From NCBI GenBank assembly GCA_958510825.1, contig OY294044.1, forward strand, positions 40,398,791 to 40,462,790: 64,000 nucleotides of DNA, read 5' to 3'. This document shows, piece by piece, positions 1 through 12,211 of the stretch. How positions within the stretch are numbered: the stretch's first letter is position 1; each line of letters opens with the position of its first letter. The position numbers were made by a program, and so were the translations under genes. The notes beneath the pieces were generated by a model. The model saw only the letters and a list, made by a program, of their open reading frames with translations, was not told the DNA's origin and did no database searches. This DNA is from Brachypterus glaber (Eukaryota; Arthropoda; Insecta; Coleoptera; Kateretidae).

Positions 1-994
1 TGAAATGTTTTTTCGCTTATTCAACGCATTGTAAGATTGATTTTTTAGTAAATTGTTATGTCTAAAGTTTTACAAAAAAATGCATTAGGAACAAAAAAAA
101 CAACAAAGAAGATCGATTTTTTTTGTTTGTAAGAGGCTTCTTTTGGTATACGGTCTTTAATTTGAAAAGAAAGTAGGCAAAAGATTTGTCCGTGCAAAAA
201 AGTTCGAAAAAAAATAAAAGTCGCATGGAAATAAGGTCGCAAGCAATTAATTCGCGGGAGATACTGTCGCATAAAATAAACTTCAAAGGATTTTTATTTG
301 TTTCAATGAAGGTCAATGAAGATATTTTTTTGACAAAAAAGATTTACTAAAAGAAACTGTAAAAAAAAAAATCTCAAACTTTTGGACTAAGCTAAATAAT
401 TTTTTTGCGGATAAAGATTATGCCAATTAGGTTGTTGTGAATTAAAGGTTTTGTGGACAAAAGGTTTGCTAACTAAAATTCTGCAAAGAAGTTCTTTGAA
501 TTTTTTGCTGCGAACTTTTTTTTTTCGAAAAAGGCCCTGAACCCTGCTTTTTTTAAATAAAATAAAATAGAAAAATAATTTTTCTGCAACAAGTCGCTTC
601 CGAAATTTACTTTGTGTCCAAGAGAAAAAAAAGTAAAAGTATGGAAAATTAAAACAATTAAAAAATGTCACATATTTTTTACCATTTCCAGCCCTAATTT
701 AGGGTCATTAAAATTTAACTTTGTGCATAATAATATTATGTAAATATTATGTAGTTTGACATGCTTTCGGTAAAAGTAATTGATTATTCCCATGTAAAAA
801 TACTAGGCTGCTGGACTATTTAGTTTAACCAAAACAATGCAATCTGAAGCAAATAGATTCAATAAACCACATCAAATCAAATCTCCCGAACAAAAATTCT
901 AAATCCATCAATTTACTTGAACTGAAATTCAATAGTCAATATTCCTGAACCAACCACAGACAAATATTATTAACTACTGCTTATTATTATATTA
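1..994. other. AT-rich stretch, no gene seen
   Basis: Open frames here are short and made of A/T homopolymer codons (F, K, L, I). I see no domain, no splice-bounded exon and no repeat structure that I can name. The stretch ends at the TTA target duplication (992-994) of the following palindromic element. Confidence 0.6.
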
Positions 995-2519
995 CACTGG
1001 TCGACAAATCTGAAGATTTCTCTAAGATTCCAGAAATATGTTTATACTAATTTTGGGTCGCTGAATCCAAATCCGAAGGCCCTTTGTCTTCATCACCCTC
1101 AGATTTTTTATATCATAAAAAAAGTTGAAATTAGGAAAATCGATTTTGTGTAATTACAAGATAATGCTTTGACTTACCACATTAAAATTAAGTACGGTTA
1201 ATAGTGGTAATATAAGTTATTTATTCCCCTACTCACCCAAAAATACAATTGTGTCTATGTCAGAGGCGTGCGTTCTAAAGTGTTTCTGTAATATATTTCC
1301 CCAACAAAATCTATGTTTAAGAATTTTACAATTTCAATAAAAAATTATTATTTACTGATTAATTTTACGTAAAAAACATATTGGATCTTTTGATCAAAGG
1401 TCAATAGTTTTCGAGAAAAATAAGTTTAAACATATCTCTGCAAGTTCCACTAAGAAAAAAACTGCTGCCAACAAGATAATACTTTCTCCTATAGGTCTAG
1501 GTTTATTAAAATAAAAATAAAAATAAATAAATAAATTAAAAAAAAAATCTTTTTTCCGAAAAAAGTCTCTTTTTTCGTTTTAATGAAAAATAAATTGAAA
1601 AAAAAAAATAAAAAAAAGTTTTAACCCCATTTTACCCCCTTACCCCACCCCGATTTTTAAGAAAAAAAAATATCCTAGTCACACAAAAAAAGGTCAATAG
1701 TTTTTTTTTTCCTATGTATTTTGAGGCGCTAAATCTGAATTTGAAGTCAAAATAGCACCTTATCCAATTATTTTCCAGGTGATACGCTATTTTGACCTCA
1801 AATTCGGATTCAGCGCCTCCAAATACATAGAAAAAAACTATTGACCTTTCTTTTGTCTGGCTAGGATATTTTTTTTTCTTAAAAATCGGAGTGGGGTAAA
1901 ATGGGGTTAAAACTTTTTTTTATTTTTTTTTTCAATTTATTTTTCGTTAACACGAAAAAAGACACTTTTTTCGGAATTTTTTTTAAATTTATTTATTTAT
2001 TTTTATTTTTATTTTAATAAGCCTAGACCTATAGGAGAAAGTATTATCTTGTTGGCAGCAGTTTTTTTCTTAGTGGAACTTGCAGAGATATGTTTAAACC
2101 TATTTTTCTCGAAAACTATTGACCTTTGATCAAAAGGTCCAATATGTTTTTTACGTAAAATTAATCAATAAATAATAATTTTTTATCGAAATTGTAAAAT
2201 TCTTAAACATACATTTTGTTGGAGAAATATATTACAGAAACACTTTAGAACGCACGCCTCTGACACACAATTGTATTTTTGGGTAAGTAGGGGAATAAAT
2301 AACTTATATTACCACTATTAATTTTAATGTGATAAGTCAAAGCATTTTCTTGTAATTACACAAAATCGATTTTCCTAATTTTAACTTTTTTTATGATATA
2401 AAAAAATCTGAGGGTGATGGAGACAAACGGCCTTCGGATTTGGATTCAGCGACCCAAAATTAGTATAAACCTATGTCTGGAATCTCAGTTAGAGAACTCT
2501 TCAGATTTGTCGACCAGTG
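995..2519. mobile_element. 1.5 kb palindromic (foldback) DNA element with CACTG ends
   Basis: Two arms of about 0.75 kb (about 995-1757 and 1783-2519) are near-perfect reverse complements around a spacer of about 25 bp. The ends read CACTGGTCGACAAATCTGAA inward from each side. The element is flanked by TTA at 992-994 and 2520-2522, a 3-bp target duplication. CACTG/CACTA ends with 3-bp duplications fit the EnSpm/CACTA (CMC) superfamily; a TWA duplication would also suit PIF/Harbinger, but those termini usually differ. No transposase frame lies inside, so it is non-autonomous. A half copy, one arm only, lies at 26567-27195. A transcript of this region would form a very long hairpin. Confidence 0.85.
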
Positions 2520-2559
2520 TTATTCACAGCGCCAACGCTAGAATAATATACGGTAGTTT

Positions 2560-3130
2560 CGATTAAAAAAAAATCAAAAATCTTCCTAGACGAAAAATTC
2601 TTGGATAAAAATTTGTTTCATGAAAAAATAAGCAACTTTTTTTCAAATGTCCGTCTGTTCTTCCGTCCGATAACTCAAGAACGAATAATCCGATCGACTT
2701 GAAATTTTTAGGAGAAAATTAAGTTCTATGAGGAGAAGATCCCTATTGTTTTTGAAAGCAATCCCTCCAAAAATAAAAAAGTTATGGGCGGTTAAACTTA
2801 AAAAAAATCGAAAAAAGCTGAAAGCAAATTCCGATTACCCTATTTTTTCAGGAAAAATTACTTTTATTATAAGGCTCAATTCTAAAAAATTATAAAAAAA
2901 TTGAAAAATATTGAATTTTTTTTTTGAACTTTTTTATTTGTTTTTTGTTAATTTTTTGTGTTTTGCAAAAAGAAAATTTAATAAAAAAAATTGAAATATT
3001 TTTTAAAAAAATATTTTTTTTTAAACTTTTTTCTTGATTTTTTTTTCAATAATTTTTCGTTTTTCAAAAAAGAACTTTAAAAAAATGTATTTTTTTTGAT
3101 ATTTTTTTTATTATTTTTAAGTTTTGGGAA
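2560..3130 (+). repeat. Diverged dispersed repeat, copy 1
   Basis: The block has a recognisable phrase around CCGATAACTCAAGAACGAAT, followed by long A/T-homopolymer stretches. The same order of phrases returns at 4745-5080 (CCGATAACTCTAGAACGAAT), and its left edge (TTCATGAAAAAATAAGCAAC) returns at about 12725-12795. No coding potential is visible; it is an old interspersed family of unknown class. Confidence 0.65.
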
Positions 3131-4740
3131 ATTATAGTCCCGTCAAGAGGTTAATTAGTATGATTTAAATACTTTTATTTCTTTCTTATTTTAATAATTA
3201 TTTGGGGAAATAGTATTTTATCGATCTATGAATTGTATATTCTATAGTTTCGATTTTATATTATTGGTATTTTGTTGTTAATATTTTGTAATATATTGGT
3301 TAGGTTAACTCCGTATCTTTAGACACTATTTTGGAATTTTATCGAAATAAATGCGATTAGCTCTTTTTTCTAAATACAATTTTTCCGTATATTGAGAATT
3401 CGACAGAGGTTTTGAAGACGAAGGCGTAGCCATCTTTAAGTTTGGTTAAAATAGTTTATGAGTGAAAAAGATATGGTATCTTTCTCATTGTGAGGATTCG
3501 CACTCTAATAATATTAATTACGTAAATTGTACCGTTGTGGGATCGATTGGATTTTGGTAAATTTACTACCTTTGGGAATTAAAAGCTGACTTTAAGATCG
3601 GTAAGCCATACTTTTCTTACTTTATTTCTTTTCTTATTCCTATCATTTTATTTTTCCTGTATTCTTATACGCACGTATTATTTTTAGGAAATTAAATGTT
3701 ATTCTGAAAGTTAGTATAAATAGGATAACTTACAAAGAGGCCGCATTTTATCAAGGTAAAAATACGATATTTTATATTTTCTTTATTTTTATGGTACGCT
3801 TTTATAATATTCAGAGTTCTAATGAGTGTTCTCTTTATTTAGGGCCTTCTACTAGTACTTCTACTTCTCCTTCTCGTTCTACGTCTACTTCTACGTCTAG
3901 TACTTCTACTTCTAGTTCTTTTTCTTTGACATTAATCTTCACTTCTCTGCATTTGAATATTATCATATATTCTTGGTCATTACTGGACTTACGTTGGACT
4001 CATATAGGACTTACAGCGTTGGGAGTTCTTTGCTGGGACTTTTTCATGAGGATTATATAGCTAAGAGAAAGTAGTACCGGATTTTAGGAGGTGAGATCTG
4101 TACATTATTTTCCTACTCATATACTATATATATAATATATTATATCTACGCTGCTTTGGAAACTGTATTAGGCCGTATTGAACCAAGCTTACATTTCTTA
4201 AACTCAACATAATAAAATACTTGATTTAAATAAAATAATAACAACATTTTTCATTTGCATTCGTATAAATTATATATTCGCATTTAAACTGAATTAAACG
4301 TTAGTTGTAAACTAATGTGATCACATTGGGGCCTTGTAGCAACGTGTAGCACTTTTTATATTATAAAACACTTGAATATTCTTTATGAATATTTGTATAT
4401 TATAGGTTTATTGTTTAAATAAATGCGTTTGTTTAATTTAATAGTTTCAGTAAATTATATGGTAAATTGTTTAGCAATTGTCGTTACCATTATTATAAAC
4501 AATTGCTTGGCTCCCTTAAACCTTTAGGGTCGATAAATAAACCATCTTATGGTGCTAGTAAACTCTTCACAGAACCCTCACCCGCTGAGCTTAGTCGCGC
4601 ATTTTGGAGCGGTAGCTGGCACCATTATTATTTAGCGGTCCTAAAGTAATTTGTGTTTGTTCATTTTTGTTGATAATAAAATAATAGTATCTATAACCAC
4701 TTATATATAACAACCACTACTTCTAACTCTTAATCTAAAT
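3131..4740. other. AT-rich stretch, low-complexity Ser/Thr frame only
   Basis: A frame at 3791-4060 (+) encodes a Ser/Thr run from a degenerate (TCTACT)n-like tract (3850-3925), and I do not call it a gene. A frame at 4467-4649 has no recognisable domain. The stretch is mildly richer in G+C at 4560-4640 (around GAGCGGTAGCTGGCACC), which may be a retroelement leftover. Nothing else is supported. Confidence 0.45.
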
Positions 4741-5080
4741 CTACCCTTGCAAGATGTCCGTCTATCTGTCCACCCGCTGTCACGTTTTTTATGGACCGAT
4801 AACTCTAGAACGAATAATCCGATCGAACGAAATTTTCAGGAAAAATTAAGTTCTATGAAGATCCCTATTGTTTTTAAAAGTAATCTTCCCAAGAATAGAA
4901 TAGTTATGGGGGGTTAAACTTAAAAAAAAAGAAAAAAGCTGAAAGAAAATTCCTACTAAGGTAGCTTTTTCATGAAAAAATACTTTTATTGTAAGGATCT
5001 AAAAAATTTGTAAGTAATCCCCCTAAAAACTAAATGTTATGGGGGTTAAACTTTTTTTAAATATCATTTAAAATTTTTCA
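4741..5080 (+). repeat. Diverged dispersed repeat, copy 2
   Basis: This block shares with 2640-2860 the order of phrases GTCCGTCT, CCGATAACTC, GAACGAATAATCCGATCGA, AATTAAGTTCTATGA, GATCCCTATTGTTTTT and a GGGGGTTAAACTT-like end, with scattered substitutions and small indels. It is non-coding. Confidence 0.65.
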
Positions 5081-6119
5081 TTTTTCGGAAAAAGAAAATA
5101 TATATATATTTTTAATTAAAAAAAAAACGAATTAAACCGTAATGACGCGAATCATACCCGAATTGATATCGAGGGCTTCATAACATAGGGAAGTATTTTT
5201 GAAAAAACACTGATCTACGTCCTGCAGCACGCTCTTTCAAATATGTCACTGCACGTTTTATTAAATACTTTCCGGCCTTTCAGAAATAACCTATTATTTA
5301 TTACCAGGTTCCATTTTAAGACCTGTATGCCAATTTTCAAGAAATATTTAATAATAAAAATACAATATCAGAAAAGAAAAAGAATGGTTATAATTTTCCT
5401 TAAAATTTTCTTGAAAATTGGACTTTCTGAACCTAGCAAAAAAGAATAACCAAAGTTACTTCGGAAAAAACAGGAAATGATTCCCGTAGATTATGACATC
5501 AAGGTATTATATATCACATATTATTCTTATTACTTTAACTTTAATTTCGCGGTTCTTTCACACGTTTTTTTTTTGCAACAGATTTTTAAATCGCCTGAAT
5601 TTTTTTTTGTGCATTTCTACATGCAAGTTAACCATATTGCTATTTTTTTTTCATGATCGGGCCTCAAACTCAGCCCCCATCTACCAAAACATCATCCCTT
5701 GTCAGAAAAACCCCATTTTCTTAATTCTTGTGTAACATTGTTATTATAAAATATATTAACTTAAAATTTGAACAACATTTGTCCCTTATGAGTGACTATT
5801 TTATAAAATAAAATGTTCTGATTTTAACACATAGGGGGTCAATTTTCCCTAAAAATATATCTTTTTTTGGAGAGCAAAATTCTAGAGGGGCAACAATGAA
5901 AAACCATGATATATGCGTGAAACTATAGGTATCCAACTCTTTTGTTCTACGGTATTTCCACAGAATAACGATGCCCTCGCTTGCTAGATCAATTATAGTG
6001 AAAGACTGCACATATGTTTTTTTTTTTCGGGTAAATTTGATCAGTTGCAGTCTTATATAAAACAAATCGTCGCATTTTCGATAAACATTTAACACAATTT
6101 TGGAACTTTTATAATGTGG
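5081..6119. other. AT-rich stretch before the gap, nothing recognised
   Basis: Short frames on both strands carry no domain, and no inverted or direct repeat of note was seen. It ends in the first block of N. Confidence 0.5.
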
Positions 6120-6319
6120 NNNNNNNNNNNNNNNNNNNNNNNNNNNNNNNNNNNNNNNNNNNNNNNNNNNNNNNNNNNNNNNNNNNNNNNNNNNNNNNNN
6201 NNNNNNNNNNNNNNNNNNNNNNNNNNNNNNNNNNNNNNNNNNNNNNNNNNNNNNNNNNNNNNNNNNNNNNNNNNNNNNNNNNNNNNNNNNNNNNNNNNNN
6301 NNNNNNNNNNNNNNNNNNN
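6120..6319. other. Assembly gap (200 N)
   Basis: Exactly 200 N. The round size, identical to the second gap at 29932-30131, suggests an arbitrary scaffold gap. Frames crossing it are artefacts. Confidence 0.99.
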
Positions 6320-7690
6320 AAAATAGGATTTTTCGAAATTACTTCCAATATCAATTACAGTAAACAGGGCATTAAAAATGACAAATATCAACCTTATTAA
6401 GTTGTAAATAAGTAAGGGTAATTATATTTGTCATCTCTCGATAAATTTAGGTTTTTGGGAAATCATTTTACGGGACCTTTAAGGCTAAAAAACCCTTGGT
6501 AATTTGTAGTTGGATCTGATTACATATTGTCCAAAAACCGACAGATAATTTTTTAAGCAGAAATTTATTTTTTTGCATTTAAAATCCACAATAAAAAAAT
6601 CCAATAAAAAATATTCAGAAAAAAACTATTATTTTTTGATAAACCAAGACTCTCTTAGCAATTATCTGCCATAGTACGGGGAAAGCATTATTATTATTAT
6701 TGTTAATATATTATGTATATGACATATATTTATAAAAAACATTAATATACTAAAATTGTTTTATTTTTTTTTTGCAGTTATTCGGTTTCCTATGCAAGAA
6801 ATATATATTTTTTAACATATTCTCCCACTTTTAACCGTTTTGAGCCACCTCTTTTTTGGATAAAATTTTACGTAGTTTCTTTCTAAACCAAGTCAAGTAA
6901 TTTGAGCTTTGGGCCCCCAAAAAATTCCAAAAAATAAAAAAATGTGCAATTTTTTGCATCACCCTAATATATATATATATGCATGTACCCCCCGAAGTCA
7001 CCTCAAAACTAGGTATATACTTGACGTACTCACCTCTTATATAACGTACTCACCTCGCCATTTTGAGGTGACAACGTTTTTGCCGTTTTCTTGCTCATGG
7101 CGGTTTATAGATTCATAATGTACGAAAATCTAGAAATATTTTTTGAGGTAACATAGTCGACCTGTCACATAATATTTTTATTTTAGTTCGGGTATAGATC
7201 AATGGCGCTAGTGTCGCATTTTACATGGCCTATGGTAAGAACGAAATCACGTCAGCTATATAAAATTAAAAAATAGCGATGTACTTCACCTAGTCACTTC
7301 AGAATATCGGCAACGTTGCTTTTCTTCGCTGTACTGTTCTATAATTTGAAATAACGTTTTTTAGCAAATACGCGGGAATTAAAAGATAAGTTCGTGCGTT
7401 CTGATGTGCTGTTTTTCCAGAAATCTGAGCTAACTATTATATAATATAAAGTGAGTTTTTTAAAGATTTTACATCAAAATGTGTAATCGGGCGGAAAAAA
7501 ATTTAAAAATGGTTAGACCCGATTTAGCAAGTATCTATATTATTAAAATAATGCAACTTTTTAGGTTAGGTTCCTAAAAATATATTTCACCACGGTGTTA
7601 ACAGCTAATTTTGTATGTTATACACTTAAAAGTTATAGAGTATAGTTTAAGAAAAATTAAAATAGCATTATAATTTGTTTTTTTTTTCAG
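6320..7690. other. Non-coding AT-rich stretch
   Basis: It contains a short (TA)n run (about 6966-6980), a pair of ACGTACTCACCTC phrases (about 7025 and 7043) and a polypyrimidine run leading to the acceptor-like AG before 7691. No gene is supported. Confidence 0.45.
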
Positions 7691-7845
7691 TACGAAGTGA
7701 TATAGAAAAAGATCCATATGAGTTCGAAGATGATCAAGTAACTGAAAACATAGATCCCACCAGTAGCTCTGAATGTACATTAGAAATATTAAAAATGGAC
7801 AAAAAATAAAATTGGAAATTTGGAGAAAATTTAGAAGGAAAAGAA
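7691..7845 (+). pseudogene. Acidic exon remnant, probable N-terminal part of the tyrosine recombinase gene
   Basis: A polypyrimidine tract and CAG (7688-7690) precede a frame rich in D and E (SDIEKDPYEFEDDQV...), and GTAAGT follows at 7846. The frame meets TAA at 7805-7807, before the donor, so it is broken. Similar short acidic exons occur at 11004, 11459 and 27601 ahead of zinc-finger exons of one gene family, and on that context I place it in the same decayed gene. The link to the downstream exons is inference; no unique domain is present. Confidence 0.4.
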
Positions 7846-8005
7846 GTAAGTGTACTTAATAATTAGCAGGTATACATACCTAACTATATTTTTATTTATT
7901 TGAGGCAATTCTAAATAAAAAACATAAGAAAAAAGTTAAGTAAAAATATGCACTCTAGAGCCCTAAACAGCTTTGTAAGAATGCTACAGCACATTAAACT
8001 TGCTT

Positions 8006-8425
8006 AAAAATAGTTATTTATGGTACTAGTGGGTAAAGTAAGATATTGCCCATGAGAAAATTAACTGTATGTATTGGATAAATAGGTTTTATCCAATACT
8101 TACAGATAATAAGACAATTACCAGCTTTATTTTAAATAGATAAACTCAATAATAAACCCCGAGTGGCTTTTACTTTATTGAGTGGATAATTATATATTTT
8201 ACCCACTCAACTGTCACTTGTCAAATTATTTTCTTGTAAATAACATTAAAATTCTTAATAAAAATATGAATTCCTAAGCTATTTATTGGATAAAACCTTG
8301 TATGGCACTCATGGGTAAACCGATATTGCCCTCTCGAAAATTAACCTGCTTGGCTAACGCCTCGCAGGTTAATTTTCTCATGGGCAATATCTTACTTTAC
8401 CCACTAGAACCATAAATAACTATTT
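8006..8425. mobile_element. Foldback element with nested arms
   Basis: The left arm at about 8006-8065 (CTAGTGGGTAAAGTAAGATA...) is the reverse complement of 8368-8425. An extra diverged arm at about 8303-8355 makes a second hairpin with the right arm through GCAGGTTAATTTTC. It is non-coding. The arms include flanking TAGTTATTTATGG, so exact ends and target duplication are unclear. Confidence 0.65.
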
Positions 8426-8928
8426 CTTTATTATCTTGGTATCAGTTTAGCTACAAAAACCAATTTTTGTAACCAAACATTTTTTAACAAAACTTTGGTC
8501 TATGTAACTTTAGCTTTTTAAGAAAAAACTTTTTGGTTAAATTTATACAAAAAGAAGGAATAACAGCTATTTAGAAAAATGTATTTAAAAATTCCAATTC
8601 ATTGCTATGAATTGCAATGTACAAAAAAAAGAGTAATTTGAGGGTGATTTATGGGTCATATTTATAGGATTTTTTTAAATTCTTTGATACAGAATGGCCT
8701 CTTTAATTTTCTCACTTCATAAGTAATACTACTTAAAATATTCCAGAATTATTTATCGGTCCAGCATCTTAAGTGTAAAGTCAATGACGAGCCCACATTT
8801 AGCTTAGAAGAAAAAGTAATTTTTTTTCTTCAAGATTTACCAATCGTAAAGAACCTGGTCGGATACCCGGTATTATCAATATTATTTAAAAATTAATATT
8901 ATTTGGCTAAAAATAATAACTAAAAACC

Positions 8929-9760
8929 GAGGGGCTGACCGCGAGGAAATCTTTTGTACAAGCCAAAGGAACTCAGGAGGAACTCTGGAGGAACTCCGAG
9001 GAACTCTGAGGAAGTCTGAGGGACTCTGAAGAACTCTGGAGAAACTCAGAGGAACTTTGCAAAAAGGAACTCTTTTGTACAAATTTCAGACGCGGTCAGA
9101 AACAATTATTATTTATAACCCATGCGCATTAACGTTTATATTTAAAAAAACTAGATGAGCCATTACAAACACATTATAAAAACATCCTACCTATGGGCGC
9201 CAATTTTTTTTTTGCAGCAGTGGCGCCAGGTTTGGTAGAAACCATCAGGGGCAAAGCTTTTTTCTGAAAGTAAATTTTGGGGCGTCAATCAATTTTTTTT
9301 TTTTTGAAGGGGCGCCAAGTTTGGTAGAAACCGTCATCAGGGACAAAGCTTTTTTCATGAAGGTATTTTTTGGGAGCCAACTTCTTTTTTTTTGTAGGGG
9401 CGCCAAGTTTTGGTTGAAACTGTCAGGGACAAAGCTTTTTTTCATGAAGGTATTTTTTTGGGCGCCAATTTCTTTTTTTTTGTAGGGGCGCCAAGTTTTG
9501 GTTGAAACCGTCAGGGACAAAGCTTTTTTTTTAGGGTGCCTTATTGGCAGTATTGCTTGTATAGCGGTGATTTCTACGGCTTCTTTGCCAAAAATTACCC
9601 CTTTCAGAGAGGAACTCCCAAGGAACTCGGAGGAACTCCGAAGAACTCGGAGGAACTCCGAAGAACTCGGAGGAACTCCTAAGAACTCGGAGGAACTCCG
9701 AAGAACTCGGAGGAACTCTGGAGGAACTCCGAGGAACTACGAAAGAACTCTGATGGGAAT
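8929..9760. mobile_element. Composite minisatellite element, copy A (CTGACCGCG ends)
   Basis: It starts with AGGGGCTGACCGCG. It holds a (GGAACTCYG)n minisatellite (about 8965-9070 and again 9610-9745, 20-bp period AACTCGGAGGAACTCCGAAG) and about four units of a roughly 87-bp repeat (9229-9520). That unit contains GGGGCGCCAAG, GGGACAAAGCTTTTTT and a poly-T run. An internal TTCAGACGCGGTCAG (about 9086-9100) is the reverse complement of the end sequence. The right end is missing. Copies B (14284-15260, opposite orientation) and C (24098-24345, partial) share the modules. Frames translating the minisatellites (EELRRTRRNSEEL-like) are not genes. Confidence 0.7.
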
Positions 9761-9885
9761 ATTATTTTACCTTAAAATGAACGAAAATGTGCCTATGGAA
9801 TCTATCAAAGATAGATATTTGAAGATATTTTGGTAAGTGAAACTTAACTTATATACTGTATTGTATATAGCATGCAGTCTAAAAC

Positions 9886-10130
9886 TCACAACCCCCTCTT
9901 AACTTTTGAGCGAGTTGAGATATCAACTTCAAATTTTGAAAACTTAAATAAGACAACCCAAACTATCTTTTCGCGTATATTTGATATTTTCAACAACCCC
10001 CTTACTTTTATGTCCTATATCAAAAATGTCTTAGGTTGTTTATATAAAACAAACACTTTACCACTCTTACCTCGAGTAAATTTTAATGAAAATGTAACCT
10101 GTTCCCCAAGTAAGGGGTTGGTCAATATTT
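9886..10130. repeat. Diverged fragment of the 13228-13791 inverted-repeat element
   Basis: CCCCCTCTTAACTTTTGA and the following phrases (AAACTATCTTTT, ATATTTGATATTTTCAA) match the reverse complement of the right arm of the TA-flanked element at 13228-13791. No second arm is present. Confidence 0.6.
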
Positions 10131-10424
10131 TTTTTTAATTATTAATAACTTAATTTTTCCTTTAATTAAAGAGTATAAAAATAGGGCTTTCTAAGATTTT
10201 CATGTTGGCGTAGTGGGGGGTATGGGGGTAAATTTTATGACCTCAAATTATGCAGATTTAGATAAACCGTATGATAAGTTAAATTGACTTATTTTTTAGA
10301 ATTTTGATATTAGACTTCATTCAATAGTAGTAAAGTAAAATATTAAAGGACGATTGTCACATTCCATTAATAATTTATTAAAAATTTAAAGTCCTTCATT
10401 ATAACGTAAAAGTATAGTCTCCGA

Positions 10425-10570
10425 TGAAAGGGGGAGGAATCATTCGCTCTCTGTTCTTTCCGTCAAGAGCGTTATAAGGCGTGCGTGCCTACATCGGGCC
10501 TCCCACTTGCACACACATTCCAAACATATTTCCCGTAGCCACAGATCCGTGCGTCAAACTTTACAAAATA
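10425..10570 (+). repeat. Well-preserved dispersed block, copy 1
   Basis: This block of about 140 bp contains CAAGAGCGTTATAAGGCGTG, CCTCCCACTTGCACACACAT and CACAGATCCGTGCGTCAAAC. It is found again inverted at 52205-52370 with few changes. It is clearly richer in G+C than its surroundings. It has no coding frame that I recognise, and its function is unknown. Confidence 0.65.
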
Positions 10571-10799
10571 AATACGCTGTTGTATAAACAATTGTAAAAC
10601 CTTTCAAATTATATATCACAACACCCACCCTTTCATTTAAAATTTTGCCCCGCAATGCCCCCCTAGAGTTATTATAAAATATAAAAATATGTAATTTACG
10701 TAAGAACATAGTTTATGTTATGAAATATACCTGTTTTAAATTTTAATTCGATTTCTTACGTTATACCATTTAAGGGAATAACCCTGTATATTATACCTA

Positions 10800-10970
10800 G
10801 ATGCAGCATCTGTCTGTATGTCTGTCTGTCCGTCCGTCCATCTGTCCGTTAATCCTTCTGCCTGTCTGTTCAATAAAAATGATTTCTTTGTCTGTATATT
10901 TGTCTGTCAGTCGGTCAGTCCCGTCTGTCCGTGCGTCCGTCCGTGGGTCTGTCTGTTGACATTGTTTCGA
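10800..10970 (+). repeat. Degenerate (TGTC)n/(TCTG)n microsatellite
   Basis: Repeated CTGTCTGTCCGTCCGT phrases at about 10808-10960, interrupted. Simple sequence, similar to 12515-12710. Confidence 0.8.
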
Positions 10971-11003
10971 AAACGAAATACCAAGTAGGTTATTTTATTT
11001 TAA

Positions 11004-11181
11004 GCCTGTTAGGAATGAAAATGACCTAATGGAAAATTATAAAGAAAATGTTGACACTAATACATCCATCACAGCTGCAGAAGAAAAAACACATGTCTTC
11101 GAATATAAAAATTTTTCTGCGGAAGCTTATTTAGGAAAAAATGATAGTGTTTACCAGTGCGAGGAAGCAATCGATAGTAAA
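11004..11181 (+). pseudogene. Candidate exon of the tyrosine recombinase gene (N-terminal region)
   Basis: TTATTTTATTTTAAG precedes a 178-nt open stretch, read from its first base (PVRNENDLMENYKENVDTN...) to GTAAGT at 11182-11187. The product is acidic and low in complexity, with no domain. A diverged copy of its 3' end (CAGTGCGAGGAAG..ATCGA) returns at about 11920-11950, so the end of this exon is part of the tandem duplication that follows. Assignment to the recombinase gene rests on position and acidic character. Confidence 0.4.
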
Positions 11182-11458
11182 GTAAGTAATATAAAATTCC
11201 TAACAAGTGCGGAAATTACCCAAACCTCAAAATCCTAAATAGCAACCTCCTTACTTTTATGCCCTATATTAAGAGGTATGGCCAATGGCCTATTGCCTAT
11301 GGTAACGCTTTTCGATAAAAAATCGTGACAAAATTCAAGGGTTTCGAGCCATAAGACATTTTCAATGTCAAAATATTTTATTTATCTCTTATTTTTTTCT
11401 TATTTGCCAACAAAAATTAAAATGACACAAAACAATAAAATAGTGCATATATTTTTAG

Positions 11459-11884
11459 GAATTGTTTGAATTAATTTACTCAGAAGGAGGTGATAATGTT
11501 GCCTCAGTCTCTGATGGCAAAAACATAGCTGAGGATTTAATAAACTATAGTCAGGTATTTACTGAAAACATAGCCGATGATCTAATAAACTATAGTCAGG
11601 TATCTAATGAAAACATAGCCGATGATCTAATAAACTATGGTCAGGTATCTGATGAAAACATAACCGATGATCTAATAAACTATAGTCAGGTATCTAATGA
11701 AAACATAGCCGATGATCTAATAAACTATAGTCAGGTATCTAATGAAAACATAGCCGATCATCTAATAAACTATAGTCAGGTATCTAATGAAAACATAGCC
11801 GATAATCTAATAAAATATGGTAAGGTATCTAATGAAAACATAGCTGAGGATCTAATAAACTATAGTCAGGTATTTAATTTTTAA
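11459..11884 (+). pseudogene. Exon with eight tandem 15-residue repeats
   Basis: From the acceptor AG at 11457-11458 the frame stays open for 141 codons to TAA (11882-11884). After a short acidic start (YSEGGDNVASVSD), eight in-phase 45-bp units follow with consensus NIADDLINYSQVSNE. Changes between units include H, N, K and G substitutions and no frameshift. Each unit contains CAGGTATCT or similar, which resembles a 5' splice site. The diverged twin exon at 12212 has only three units and a longer start (YSEGSDYVPSVADYSSST), which is probably closer to the ancestral form. No known domain. It appears to belong to the acidic N-terminal part of the recombinase protein. Confidence 0.5.
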
Positions 11885-12211
11885 TTTAATTAATATTAAA
11901 CCAAGGTCTGTCTGTTTAACAGTGCGAGGAAGTAATCGACAATAAAGTAATTTTAAATTCTTAACAGGTGCGAAAAATATAATTTTTTTTTCGCAAAAGT
12001 GTTATCTCCGGGCCATACCCCAAAATGCCCTTTAATGCCCTATACTAAGGTGTATGGCCTATGGTAACGCTTTTCGATAAAAAATCGTGACAAAATTCAA
12101 GAATTTCGAGCCATAAGACATTCTTAATGTCAAAATATCTCTTATTCTTTCCTGATTTGCCAACAAAAATTAAGATTACCAAAATCAATAAAATAGTGTA
12201 TATATTTTAAG

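Noticed and set aside
3791..4060. Ser/Thr-rich secreted protein
   Set aside because: The Ser/Thr run comes from a degenerate hexanucleotide repeat and the rest has no domain.
6089..6400. Frames spanning the first N block
   Set aside because: The sequence is unknown there; open only because N cannot encode a stop.
9498..9836. Glu/Arg/Asn-rich frame (EELRRTRRNSEEL) here and at 14235-14616 and 24088-24403
   Set aside because: They translate the GGAACTCCGA minisatellite in the composite element; both strands and several frames are open because of the period, and no copy keeps one frame.
11522..11881. CRISPR-like array of 45-bp repeats
   Set aside because: Units are contiguous with no spacers, stay in reading frame, and the window is eukaryotic.
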